Part shown: in pieces, positions 1-9,937 of the stretch | How the letters are laid out: the number at the start of each line of letters is the position of its first letter | How positions within the stretch are numbered: the first letter of the stretch is position 1 | From: Subtercola vilae | GTDB lineage: Bacteria; Actinomycetota; Actinomycetes; Actinomycetales; Microbacteriaceae | Length of the DNA: 41,344 nucleotides | Assembly: GCF_004923255.1 (NCBI RefSeq) | Contig: NZ_QYRT01000033.1 | Span: 1 to 41,344 of the forward strand | Direction of reading: 5' to 3' | Position numbers and translations under genes: made by a program | Notes under the pieces: generated by a model | The model's database searches: none | What the model saw: only the letters and a program-made list of their open reading frames with translations | Told to the model about the DNA's origin: nothing

Positions 1-51
1 CCTCCCGCCCCCGCCCCCCTCTCGCTCGCGTCTCATCGACTCGGCAAAGTT

Positions 52-78
52 TGCGGGTGATAGAGCCGCGCACCCGCA
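52..78. repeat. Inverted repeat downstream of acs
   Basis: TGCGGGTG at 52-59 pairs with CACCCGCA at 71-78 around an 11-nt loop, and the stem extends by AGT/ACT after one mismatch. It lies about 90 nt past the acs stop codon. There is no clear U tract on either strand, so a terminator role is only possible. The rest of positions 1-169 is GC-rich and shows no gene. Confidence 0.4.
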
Positions 79-169
79 GACTTCGCCGACTCGGCGGCGG
101 GAGAGGGCGACCGACCGCCAAGACGGGCGTCGGCCGGGCGGAGGGGCGGCGGGGCTGGCGGAGTGGCGG

Positions 170-2260
<2,091 letters not shown>

Positions 2261-2732
2261 GGTGCTCCTTCGCTTCCACAAGGATGCTAGTGGGTTTCAG
2301 AATGGGGCACGCCAGGTTGCGGCGAATTGCGGGTGGCCCCCGTTCTTTCGTGGAGTACCCCAGTTCGAGTTTTTTTCTGAGAATCTTCTGAAATCGACCG
2401 CGTTCGATTTGCGGCCATGTTTCGGATGGGTAAACTCTTTTCTACCAAGCTGATTCTGGTTTGGATGCAACGCAATACTGATTCCCCCCAATCATGCGTT
2501 GCTACGGCGGCACCTTTTCCCCCAATAGGTGCCGCCCCCTTCAGTTAACCGGTAGTTTGCGCTTCGCCGCCGCAATGGCGTCCTCTGCCGTCGGTTGTCG
2601 CGAGGCTTGGCCCGTCGCGGAGTCTGTGGGGTTGCTCTGGGCTTCTCCTCCACAGCGAGCACCCCGAGCAGTCTCTGCACAGTTCACGGGCTCCCGGATG
2701 CCCGAAGCGCTGCCCACTCGTACGGTCGGCAG
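2261..2732. promoter_or_regulatory. acs-tadA divergent intergenic region
   Basis: This stretch of about 470 bp has no convincing gene and should hold the promoters of both acs (minus) and the tad operon (plus). I could not pick a promoter with good -35 and -10 elements on either strand. Its most distinct content is a pair of hairpins at 2467-2502 and 2506-2536, listed separately. Confidence 0.6.
2467..2536. repeat. Two adjacent inverted repeats before tadA
   Basis: The first repeat pairs GCAACGCA (2467-2474) with TGCGTTGC (2495-2502). The second pairs GGCGGCACCT (2506-2515) with AGGTGCCGCC (2527-2536), a perfect 10-bp stem with an 11-nt loop. Both loops contain a CCCCC run (ATTCCCCCCAAT and TTTCCCCCAAT), so the loops are also similar to each other. 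No U tract follows, which argues against a simple terminator. They could be protein-binding sites or leader structures for the tad operon. Confidence 0.6.
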
Positions 2733-3977
2733 ATGGCAGAAACGGTTGACAGCAGGTATGTGGCGCGCCGGCGCCCTCTTCCCGGGCGCGCGGGCGCCGA
2801 CGAATTCGGGCCCCTCGCGCGTTTCGTGCGAGACGAGAGCATCACCGACATCTTCGTCAACGGCCCCGCCGACCTCTGGGTCGACCGCGGTTCAGGCCTC
2901 GAGCGTGCCGACGACTGGCGGTGCCCCAGCGAAGCCGAACTCCGCGCGTTGGCCGTGCGACTCGTGGCGCTCGGTGGCCGCCACATCGATGAGGCTCACC
3001 CGTGCGTTGACGTTCGGCTGCACGACTCCATTCGCCTACACGCGGTGCTGCCGCCCGTGGCGCCGCGGGGCACCCTGCTGTCGATTCGCATACCGGCCCT
3101 CTCGATGCTGCACCTCGATGAACTCGAGCTGGCCGGGTTCTTCGGGTCGCCCGCCATTCGGCTGCTCGTCGACGAAGCGGTGGCGAAACGCTCGAACATG
3201 CTCGTCACCGGTGCAGGTGGAGCAGGCAAGACGACCTTCCTGTCGGCGCTACTGGGCAGTGCGCCGAAGGAGGAACGCATCGTTGCGATCGAAGACGTCG
3301 CCGAGCTGAGGGTCGACCATCCACATTTCGTCTCGCTCGAAGCGAGGCAGCCGAACCTCGAAGGTGCGGGTGGCATCGGGCTCGACCGGCTGCTGAGAGA
3401 AGCGCTTCGAATGCGGCCCGATCGCCTGGTGCTCGGCGAGTGCCGGGGGGCCGAGATACGGGAGCTGCTCTCTGCGCTGAACACCGGCCACGATGGCGGC
3501 GCCGGAACCCTGCACGCCAACACGCTGCTCGATGTCGCGACTCGCATCGAGGCGCTTGGCGCGCTCGCGGGGTTGAGCCCCGAGGCCGTGGCCCGGCAGG
3601 CGGTGAGTGCGATTCACATGATCTTTCACGTCGAGCGCCGAGCTGAAGGGCGGAGGTTGACCCAGGTGGGCCGGTTCGAGCTCGACGGGCAGGGGCGGTT
3701 GCGCGTTCGGGAGGTGCGGCCTTCGGGGCAGGAGGTGCTCCCTTCGGGTCATCAGGCGCACAGCGCGGGCCGGGAGGCGTTGCTCGTGGGCGGGGAGGTA
3801 GCGTCTGCCAATGATGTCGCCATCGGCGACCGCGCTGTGGGTGTACCCATATCACCCCTTCACGTGATGGGGCTGGTTGCCGGGGCATCTCCGGGGCTGC
3901 CGGAGGAGCGGGCGTCCCCGCTTGCCGAGGGCGTGCCGCTCGCCTTCCTGAGTGGCCGGCGGGGGCGGCATGGCTAG
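2733..3977 (+). CDS. tadA: TadA/CpaF-type secretion ATPase
   Basis: Cytoplasmic hexameric ATPase that powers assembly of Flp/Tad pili or a related secretion system. From the ATG at 2733 the 414-residue protein shows the N-terminal domain (SITDIFVNGP near 37), Walker A GAGGAGKT (160-167), the Asp box IEDVAEL (186-192), a Walker B-like RLVLGE (231-236) and the His box GTLHANT (258-264). Residues after about 330 form a low-complexity tail not needed for the fold. The ribosome binding site is weak, and the frame is open upstream to 2595, so the start is uncertain. The stop overlaps the next start. In related actinobacteria a CpaE/Ssd-like gene often precedes tadA; none is present here. Confidence 0.92.
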   Translation: MAETVDSRYVARRRPLPGRAGADEFGPLARFVRDESITDIFVNGPADLWVDRGSGLERADDWRCPSEAELRALAVRLVALGGRHIDEAHPCVDVRLHDSIRLHAVLPPVAPRGTLLSIRIPALSMLHLDELELAGFFGSPAIRLLVDEAVAKRSNMLVTGAGGAGKTTFLSALLGSAPKEERIVAIEDVAELRVDHPHFVSLEARQPNLEGAGGIGLDRLLREALRMRPDRLVLGECRGAEIRELLSALNTGHDGGAGTLHANTLLDVATRIEALGALAGLSPEAVARQAVSAIHMIFHVERRAEGRRLTQVGRFELDGQGRLRVREVRPSGQEVLPSGHQAHSAGREALLVGGEVASANDVAIGDRAVGVPISPLHVMGLVAGASPGLPEERASPLAEGVPLAFLSGRRGRHG

Positions 3978-4956
3978 GCGGGGTGGCGCCACCAGGCGGG
4001 GCGCCACGGCGGTCGGCCACGGCCAGGTCGACGAGGTTGCCGCCGTCGTGCAGCGGCTTGCCGTTCTGCTCGAGGCCGGTGTCGCCCCGACGAATGCGTG
4101 GGGCTATCTCGCCGAAGGGGCCGGGCGAGCCGCGGTCGGGCGACGCGGTTCGGTTGCGAGCGCGGTCGGGCTGATCGCGCGGGCGGTGCAGGCGGGGGTT
4201 GCTGCCGACAGGGCGATCGGCTCCGCATCGAAGGTCGGAGACCCCCGAACACGCCAGGCCTGGCTGGTGCTTGCCGCCGCGTGGCAGGTCGCGAGCGTGA
4301 GCGGAGCCCCGCTCGCGGTCTGCCTGCGCGAAGTGGCGCGCACACTGCTCGAAGTGGGAGAAGTGCACCGATCGATCGACGTCGCACTGGCGGCTCCCAT
4401 CGCGACCGCCCGGCTCATGGTCTTCCTTCCCCTGGTGGGCATCGGGTTTGGCGCGCTGATGGGGTTCGATTCGCTGCACACGCTGTTCGCGACTCCGCCC
4501 GGCGTGGCTTGCCTGGTGGCGGGAGTCGGCTTGCTCGTGGTGTCCCGGCGGTGGAACTCAGCCCTGGTGCGCGCTGCCCAACCGAAAACCATGGTGGCGG
4601 GGGTGGCTGTGGAACTGATGGCGGTGGCGATGGGTGGTGGGGCATCCGTCGACCGCGCGCGGCAGGTGATGACCGACGCACTCGAGCTGTATGGCCTGCG
4701 CGAGCCGGGTGCAGGTGAGCGAGTGGATGCTGTGGTCGAGCTCTCTCGTCGTGCGGGTGTTCCTGCAGCCGAACTGTTGCGGGCCGAGGCGGCTCAGGTT
4801 CGTCGGGCCGCCGTCACCGCCAGCCAGAAGAGGGCGGCCGCACTTTCGGTGCGGCTGATGGTTCCGCTCGGACTCTGCGTGCTGCCCGCCTTCATGCTGC
4901 TCGGCGTTGCTCCGCTGCTGCTGGCCGTGATCACATCGACCTTCTCGGCCCTGTGA
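3970..4956 (+). CDS. Type II secretion F-type membrane protein (TadB/TadC-like)
   Basis: Inner-membrane platform protein that partners the TadA ATPase. The 328-residue protein has two helical F-like cytoplasmic segments: residues about 20-140 (LAVLLEAGVAPTNAW) and 210-290 (ELMAVAMGGGASVDRARQVM). They are separated by membrane segments at about 149-166 and 176-192, and a final one or two lie at 295-323. This GspF-like two-half layout suggests that one gene does the work usually shared by TadB and TadC. The ATG at 3970 overlaps the tadA stop (ATGGCTAG), which implies translational coupling. No separate second F-type gene follows. Confidence 0.85.
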   Translation: MARRGGATRRGATAVGHGQVDEVAAVVQRLAVLLEAGVAPTNAWGYLAEGAGRAAVGRRGSVASAVGLIARAVQAGVAADRAIGSASKVGDPRTRQAWLVLAAAWQVASVSGAPLAVCLREVARTLLEVGEVHRSIDVALAAPIATARLMVFLPLVGIGFGALMGFDSLHTLFATPPGVACLVAGVGLLVVSRRWNSALVRAAQPKTMVAGVAVELMAVAMGGGASVDRARQVMTDALELYGLREPGAGERVDAVVELSRRAGVPAAELLRAEAAQVRRAAVTASQKRAAALSVRLMVPLGLCVLPAFMLLGVAPLLLAVITSTFSAL

Positions 4957-5245
4957 GAGTGGGCCGTTGGCTCCGCCGGGGTTTCGAATTGCGCAGAAGA
5001 AAATTCGGTGACGGTGACGGTGACGGTGACGGAGGTGGCGGTGGCGGTGCCCGGCGTTGGTGGTGGCGGTGCGCTTACGAATTGACCGCTGCGTGCACCG
5101 CGGCCCCACTAGCACGGGTGCATAACTCCTCCACAATGCGCGCCATAGCTCGAGTTTCTACCGATCCGGGGTTGGCCGACGAATGCAGCTCGCGCCGGGG
5201 CGAAAGTGGAGTCGTCCGGTGAGAAACGACGAGCAGGGAGCACGA
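4957..5245. other. Spacer with GGTGAC repeats between the F-type gene and the pilin
   Basis: About 290 bp within the operon without a convincing gene. It holds four perfect GGTGAC units at 5007-5030, followed by a G-rich GGTGGC-like run to about 5073. A GTG at 4953 overlapping the previous stop opens a frame of 89 codons to 5222, but its product is a low-complexity Gly/Asp/Trp/Arg peptide that I do not accept as a gene. It may be the remains of a decayed gene. Confidence 0.5.
5007..5073. repeat. GGTGAC hexanucleotide array and G-rich tail
   Basis: Four perfect GGTGAC units at 5007-5030 are followed by degenerate GGTGGC-like units. The array resembles the GGCGAC array inside the downstream pilin-like gene (5266-5325), which suggests the same slippage-prone sequence type expanded twice within 320 bp. 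Confidence 0.8.
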
Positions 5246-5524
5246 ATGAGCAGGGTGAAATGGTCGGCGACGGCGACGGCGACGGCGAGGGGGACGGCGA
5301 GGGCGAGGGCGACGGCGACGGCGAGTGTCGGCAATTTCGTCAGAGGGATCATGATCGGCGCGAACGAGGCACTGCATGACGATCTGGGGTCGGCGACGGC
5401 CGAGTACGCGATAGCCACGATGGCGGCCGTCGGGTTTGCTGGGGTGTTGGTGGTCATCCTGCGAGGCGACGAGGTGCACGCGATGCTGGCCGACATCGTG
5501 CGACACGCGCTGACGGTGGGCTGA
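5246..5524 (+). CDS. DUF4244 Flp-pilin-like protein
   Basis: Probable major pilin-like subunit of the tad system. The 92-residue protein carries GSATAEYAI at 48-56, which matches a Flp prepilin cleavage site (Gly, then Glu at +5 and Tyr at +6), followed by one hydrophobic helix (about 55-72). The ATG at 5246 has AGGGAG 5 nt upstream, so this start is preferred over an upstream one at 5183. Residues 8-27 are an Ala-Thr/Ala-Arg dipeptide run encoded by ten GGCGAC-like hexamers, lying in the leader that would be removed on processing. A prepilin peptidase gene is not in the window. Confidence 0.85.
   Translation: MSRVKWSATATATARGTARARATATASVGNFVRGIMIGANEALHDDLGSATAEYAIATMAAVGFAGVLVVILRGDEVHAMLADIVRHALTVG
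5266..5325 (+). repeat. In-frame GGCGAC/GGCGAG hexanucleotide tandem repeat
   Basis: Ten consecutive 6-bp units (GGCGAC, GGCGAG or GGGGAC) encode the Ala-Thr/Ala-Arg run in the leader of the DUF4244 protein. Gain or loss of a unit changes the leader by two residues without shifting the frame. Confidence 0.9.
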
Positions 5525-5528
5525 CCGC

Positions 5529-5894
5529 ATGCACAGCTCGAGACTGCGCGCGCTGGTTCGGGATGACCGGGGTACGGTCACGGCCGAACTCGCAGCCGCG
5601 CTGCCGGCCGTTGTGCTGGTGCTCGTGCTGGCGCTGGGGGCGTTGCAGGCCTCGGGGTTGCAGGTTCGCGTGGTCGATGCCGCGGCGGTTGCCGCGCGCA
5701 GTCTCGGCCGCGGCGATTCGCCGGGCGACGCCGAGGGGCGGGTGACCGCTCTGATCGGGCCGCACGAGCTTTCGAGCGGTGTCGATGGCGAGTTCGTCTG
5801 CGTGAGAGTTGCCGCCCCGGTTGTGTTCGTCGCCGGCCGCGTGCCGGGGCTTGAGGTATCGGCTCGATCGTGTGCGTTGACGGGTGGGCGATGA
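5529..5894 (+). CDS. TadE-like pseudopilin
   Basis: Minor pseudopilin of the tad locus. The 121-residue protein begins with a short basic segment, then DRGTVTAELAAALPAVV, where Gly15 is followed by Glu at +5 as in prepilin-peptidase substrates, and a hydrophobic helix at about 21-45. The rest is a small extracellular domain with two cysteines that could form a disulfide. It starts 4 nt after the DUF4244 stop, and its stop overlaps the next start (ATGA). Confidence 0.85.
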   Translation: MHSSRLRALVRDDRGTVTAELAAALPAVVLVLVLALGALQASGLQVRVVDAAAVAARSLGRGDSPGDAEGRVTALIGPHELSSGVDGEFVCVRVAAPVVFVAGRVPGLEVSARSCALTGGR

Positions 5895-6349
5895 GAATGC
5901 GGAGGGGGAGCGCGCAGAGTGGGAGCGTGCCGAGTGGGGGTGCGCAGAGATGGAGAGTGCACAGACAGAGCGTGCAGAGAGGGAGCGCGCGGCGGGCGTT
6001 GGCCGATGAGACGGGAGCGGGTTCGGTGCTCTGCGTTGCGATAGTCGCGGTGGTTCTGCTCGTGATCGCGTTGTTGCTCTCGGTGACGAATGCTCTGGCG
6101 GTGAAGCACCAGGTTCAGACTTCGGCCGATGCGGCGGCGCTCGCGGCAGCCGATGTTGCGGCCGGGGTTGTGTCTGGGTATCCCTGCGAGGTGGCGGCAG
6201 CAGTTGCTGAGAGAGAGGGCGTGGTTCTGGGTTCGTGCCAGATGCAGGGAATGGTCGCCGAGGTCACGGCATCGCGTGTGGTGCTCGGAATCGAGGTCGA
6301 CGCCAGGTCGCGAGCGGGGCCAGCCGACGGCCGAGCCCCGCCCGTTTGA
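5891..6349 (+). CDS. TadE-like protein, helicase/secretion-neighbourhood type
   Basis: Second small pilus-associated membrane protein (152 residues), of the type encoded last in actinobacterial tad clusters. After a basic, Ser/Gly-rich N terminus it has DETGAGSVLCV followed by one hydrophobic helix, then NALAVKHQVQTSADAAALAAAD, typical of this family. No Glu at +5 is seen. The start at 5891 overlaps the previous stop (ATGA). The last residues and the stop codon lie inside the first copy of a 29-bp tandem repeat, so the C terminus may be evolutionarily labile. Confidence 0.85.
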   Translation: MRMRRGSAQSGSVPSGGAQRWRVHRQSVQRGSARRALADETGAGSVLCVAIVAVVLLVIALLLSVTNALAVKHQVQTSADAAALAAADVAAGVVSGYPCEVAAAVAEREGVVLGSCQMQGMVAEVTASRVVLGIEVDARSRAGPADGRAPPV

Positions 6350-6390
6350 GAGCCGACGGCCGAGCCCCGCCCGTTTGAGAGCCGACGGCG
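6322..6390. repeat. 29-bp tandem duplication at the end of the tad operon
   Basis: Positions 6322-6350 and 6351-6379 are identical 29-bp units beginning AGCCGACGGC and ending CCCGTTTGAG, followed by a partial third copy (6380-6390). The stop codon of the upstream gene (6347-6349) is in the first unit, so a second in-phase TGA is duplicated downstream. A weak hairpin (GCGCC/GGCGC, about 6387-6407) follows between the convergent genes. Confidence 0.9.
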
Positions 6391-6436
6391 CCCTGAGCCT
6401 TTTCGGCGCGGGGTGCCGAGCCCGGCCCGACGGGTT

Positions 6437-6709
6437 CTACTCGAAGATGGCCTGCACGAAGCGGTACTCCACCGCCGTCGGGCGTGCCGGGCGGGCGGGT
6501 GACGACCCGTTCGACGAGCTGGCATCGTCGCTGCCGTACTCGAAACCGTTGCCCCTGATATAGAGGTACTGTTTGGCGGGCGAATCGGTGGGAATGGTGA
6601 TGCGGGGTTGAGGCTCGCCCCCGTTTGTGAAACCGGTACGGATGGTTTTGCCCTCGAGAGGCCCGTCGGTCAGCTTTGCGGTGTAGCTCTCAGATGTGGT
6701 TGTCGACAC
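6437..6709 (-). CDS. Small conserved-type hypothetical protein
   Basis: Function not recognised. The predicted protein is 90 residues, acidic to neutral, without a signal peptide or membrane segment; it contains ITIPTDSPAKQYLYIRGNGFEYG and a Pro/Ala/Arg-rich stretch before a C-terminal VEYRFVQAIFE. The GTG at 6709 is chosen because AAAGGAG lies 9 nt before it; a TTG at 6718 touches that site and is unlikely to be used. It is convergent with the tad operon and divergent from topA. In the related mycobacterial order a helicase and cold-shock gene lie here. Confidence 0.7.
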   Translation of the reverse strand: MSTTTSESYTAKLTDGPLEGKTIRTGFTNGGEPQPRITIPTDSPAKQYLYIRGNGFEYGSDDASSSNGSSPARPARPTAVEYRFVQAIFE

Positions 6710-6958
6710 TGTGGCCAACTCCTTTCTTTCACGCTCTGCATTGAGCGTCAGCCTTCATCATCCTCCCGAAGCGGCAGAACGCAACCGGGTGAGCTTTCAG
6801 GTTCACTGAGCGTTGCCTGACTGTTGAATTAGGTGTTGACGGGTTGATGGTGTGTATGGTGTGCCTGATGGGCCCGTGTGTTCATCAGGCTGGTCACTGC
6901 TTCTTACCCTTTATAGGCAGCGTCTAGCCGAAGCAATTCTTAAACCGCAGGGAGCAGA
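6710..6958. promoter_or_regulatory. Divergent region upstream of topA
   Basis: About 250 bp between the small minus-strand gene and topA. A TTGACG hexamer at 6836-6841 and TATGGT at 6855-6860 are present, but the 13-nt spacing is too short for a standard sigma-70-type promoter; TTATAG at 6912-6917 is another possible -10. I cannot decide between them. No gene is visible. Confidence 0.35.
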
Positions 6959-9937
6959 GTGCCAGGCCCGAGAAAGCTCGTCATCGTCGAGTCACCCACC
7001 AAGGTGAAGTCCATCGCGCAGTACCTGGGCGAAGGGTATGAGGTTCAGGCCTCAGTAGGTCACATTCGCGACCTCGTCGAGCCAAAGAACCTGCCGCCCG
7101 AGCTGAAGAAAGGCTCGCTCGGCAAGTTCTCTGTCGATGTCGAAAACGGCTTCGCTCCCTATTACGTGGTGTCTGCTGAGAAGCGCAAGACGGTCGCCGA
7201 GCTGAAGAAAGCGCTCGCGAACGCCGACGAGCTCTACCTCGCAACTGATGAAGACCGCGAGGGCGAAGCCATCGCGTGGCACCTGCTCGAAGTGCTGAAG
7301 CCGAAAGTTCCTGTGCGGCGCATGGTGTTCCACGAGATCACGAAAGAGGCCATCGAGCACGCCAGAGACAACACCCGTGACATCGACGAGGCCCTCGTCG
7401 ATGCGCAGGAGACCCGCCGAATCCTCGACCGTCTCTACGGCTACGAGATCTCTCCGGTGCTGTGGCGGAAGGTCGGCCCCGGCCTCTCGGCGGGCCGCGT
7501 GCAGTCTGCCGCGACGCGCCTTGTTGTCGAGCGCGAACGTGAGCGCCTCGCCTTCACCGCCGCGAGCTACTGGGATCTGAACGCCGTACTGGCCGACGCC
7601 ACCGCGCGTGACGTCACGTCGGCCGACAGCGTGCACTTCGGTGCTCGGTTGGTTCGGGTCAACGGTGAGCGTATCGCCACCGGCCGCGACTTCGACGAGT
7701 CGGGTCAGCTGAAGAGCAAGGCGAGCATGCTGAGCGAGCCACAGGCTCGCGCCCTGGCTGATGCTCTCGCAGACCCGCAGGTGGGCATCCACGTGTCGAA
7801 TGTCGAGTCGAAGCCGTACACCCGGCGACCGGCAGCGCCGTTCACTACCTCGACGCTGCAGCAGGAGGCCGCGCGCAAGCTCCGCTTCTCGGCACGCCAG
7901 ACCATGAGCGTGGCGCAGTCGCTGTACGAGAACGGGTACATCACCTACATGCGAACCGACTCTCCGTCGCTGTCGCAGCAGGCCTTGAACGCAGCGCGCA
8001 CGCAGGCCCGCGCCTTGTACGGCGCTGAAACCGTTCCCGACAAGCCCCGCCTCTACACGGGTAAGGGCAAGAATGCCCAAGAGGCCCACGAGGCCGTGCG
8101 CCCGGCAGGCGAGACATTCAAGACGCCCTCGCAGGTCGCCGGTGTTCTGCGCGGCAACGACTTCAGGCTCTACGAACTCATCTGGAAGCGAACCGTCGCC
8201 TCCCAGATGGCCGACGCCAAGGGTTCGACGGCTTCGGTGACCATCGAAGCGGGCCCGACCCCGGTTGAGGGTCTCACGAAGACGACCACCGCCGAGTTCT
8301 CGGCGAGCGGTACCGTCATCACGTTCCGCGGCTTCATGCTCGCCTACGAAGAGAGCCAGGACGAAGAGCGAAACGCCCCCACCGAGCCCACCGAGTCGAA
8401 GCTACCGCCGCTGACAAAGGGCCAGGCCCTCACCGCGGTCAGTGTGGATGCGGCCGGTCACGAGACCAGCCCGCCCCCGCGCTACACCGAGGCCAGCCTG
8501 GTGAAGACGCTCGACGAGCTCGGAATCGGGCGCCCCTCCACATACGCCTCGATCATCTCGACGATCATCGACCGCGGCTATGTCACGCCGCGCGGCCAGG
8601 CGCTCGTGCCCAACTGGATCGCCTTCTCAGTGGTGCGCCTGCTCGAGGAGTATTTCGGCGAACTCGTCGACTACGACTTCACCGCAGAGCTCGAGTCAGA
8701 CCTCGACAAGATCGCCGGCGGCGAAGAAGACCGCATCGACTGGTTGAACGGTTTCTACTTCGGCACCGAAGGCCACAAAGGTCTGCGCGATGTCATTGAC
8801 AACCTCGGCGACATCGACGCGCGAGCGATCAACTCGATCGCGCTGTCAGACGACATCACCCTGCGCATCGGCAAATACGGCCCCTATCTCGAGGTGCTCG
8901 AAGACGTCGACACGGCCACCGGTGAGGTCACGCCGCCCCGGCGCGTGAACATTCCGCCGGAATTGGCACCGGATGAACTGACCCTCGCCAAGGCCCAAGA
9001 ACTCATCGACGCCCCCGTCGTCACCGACCGCGTCATCGGCATCAACCCCGAGAACGGCAAAAGCATCGTGGCGAAAGACGGCCGTTTCGGTCCCTACGTC
9101 ACCGAGCTCGAACCCGAACCGGTAGTCGACATGGAGGCGACGGTCGCGCTCGCCGCCGCCACGGCGGGTCTGCTCGCCGACCCCGCCGCAGCGCCGATCG
9201 CCGAGCCGGCAACCGTCACCAAGCCGCTGACCAAGGCTGCCGCAGCGAAGGCTGCGAAAGCCGCAGCAGCAGCCGCGCTGGCCGGAGAGGCCGCCCCGGC
9301 GGCCGACTCCAAAACCAAGGCTCCCGCAAAGAAACCGGCCGCCAAGAAGGCTGCTGCCCTGCCCAAAGCCCGCACGGCATCGCTGTTCAAGACGATGGAT
9401 CTCGCAGCCATCGACCTCGACACCGCGTTGAAGCTGCTGTCGCTGCCCCGCACCGTGGGCGACGATCCCGAGCTCAGCGAAACGATCACGGCGCAGAACG
9501 GCAAGTTCGGCCCGTACCTGAAGCGCGGCACCGACACCCGGTCGCTCGAGAGCGAAGACCTCATCTTCGAGATCGACCTGCCAGGAGCACTGGAGTTGTT
9601 CGCGCAGCCGAAGTATGGCGCTCGCCGGGCATCCAGCGCCCTCAAAGACTTCGACGAGCCCGACCCCGAGAGCGGCAAGCCCATCAAGATCAAAGACGGC
9701 CGGTTCGGCGCCTACGTGACTGACGGTGTGACGAATGCCACGATTCCGAAGGCCGAGACGATCGAGGAGATCGACTTCGACCGCGCTGTGCAGCTGCTCG
9801 CTGACAAGCGCGCGAAGGGCCCGGCGAAGCCGAAGGTCGCCGCGAAGCGCGCCACGACCACGCGAAAGGCTCCCGCACGCAAGGCTGCTCCCAAGGCCAC
9901 CATAAAGGCAGCCACGAAGGCCGCCCCCAAGAAGTGA
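6959..9937 (+). CDS. topA: DNA topoisomerase I
   Basis: Type IA topoisomerase that relaxes negative supercoils. The 992-residue protein begins with the TOPRIM motif LVIVESPTK, has DEDREGEAIAWH (acidic metal-binding site) and the catalytic tyrosine in YITYMRTDS (about residue 330). The C-terminal half contains four copies of the G-x-FGPYV-type repeat (for example GKYGPYLEV, DGRFGPYVTE, NGKFGPYLKR, DGRFGAYVTD). It has no four-cysteine zinc ribbons and ends in a Lys/Ala-rich tail, as in other actinobacterial enzymes. The GTG start has GGGAG about 6 nt upstream. An Ala/Lys-rich linker interrupts the repeats at about 740-800. Confidence 0.98.
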   Translation: MPGPRKLVIVESPTKVKSIAQYLGEGYEVQASVGHIRDLVEPKNLPPELKKGSLGKFSVDVENGFAPYYVVSAEKRKTVAELKKALANADELYLATDEDREGEAIAWHLLEVLKPKVPVRRMVFHEITKEAIEHARDNTRDIDEALVDAQETRRILDRLYGYEISPVLWRKVGPGLSAGRVQSAATRLVVERERERLAFTAASYWDLNAVLADATARDVTSADSVHFGARLVRVNGERIATGRDFDESGQLKSKASMLSEPQARALADALADPQVGIHVSNVESKPYTRRPAAPFTTSTLQQEAARKLRFSARQTMSVAQSLYENGYITYMRTDSPSLSQQALNAARTQARALYGAETVPDKPRLYTGKGKNAQEAHEAVRPAGETFKTPSQVAGVLRGNDFRLYELIWKRTVASQMADAKGSTASVTIEAGPTPVEGLTKTTTAEFSASGTVITFRGFMLAYEESQDEERNAPTEPTESKLPPLTKGQALTAVSVDAAGHETSPPPRYTEASLVKTLDELGIGRPSTYASIISTIIDRGYVTPRGQALVPNWIAFSVVRLLEEYFGELVDYDFTAELESDLDKIAGGEEDRIDWLNGFYFGTEGHKGLRDVIDNLGDIDARAINSIALSDDITLRIGKYGPYLEVLEDVDTATGEVTPPRRVNIPPELAPDELTLAKAQELIDAPVVTDRVIGINPENGKSIVAKDGRFGPYVTELEPEPVVDMEATVALAAATAGLLADPAAAPIAEPATVTKPLTKAAAAKAAKAAAAAALAGEAAPAADSKTKAPAKKPAAKKAAALPKARTASLFKTMDLAAIDLDTALKLLSLPRTVGDDPELSETITAQNGKFGPYLKRGTDTRSLESEDLIFEIDLPGALELFAQPKYGARRASSALKDFDEPDPESGKPIKIKDGRFGAYVTDGVTNATIPKAETIEEIDFDRAVQLLADKRAKGPAKPKVAAKRATTTRKAPARKAAPKATIKAATKAAPKK

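Noticed and set aside
3205-4479. Minus-strand open frame opposite tadA and the F-type gene
   Set aside because: It overlaps two confident genes and gives a Pro/Arg/Ala-rich low-complexity product typical of antisense frames in GC-rich DNA.
4953-5222. 89-codon frame beginning at a GTG overlapping the F-type gene stop
   Set aside because: The product is low-complexity Gly/Asp/Arg/Trp and reads through a hexamer repeat. The overlap with the stop is suggestive, so it may be a decayed gene, but coding is not supported.
5075-6109. Minus-strand open frame opposite the tad pilin genes
   Set aside because: Ser/Arg/Thr low-complexity product and antisense to two TadE-like genes and the pilin.
6718-6718. 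TTG start for the small gene ending at 6437
   Set aside because: The AAAGGAG site directly touches this codon; the GTG at 6709 has proper spacing.
7052-8089. Minus-strand open frame inside topA
   Set aside because: Antisense of topA with no motif and no upstream signals.
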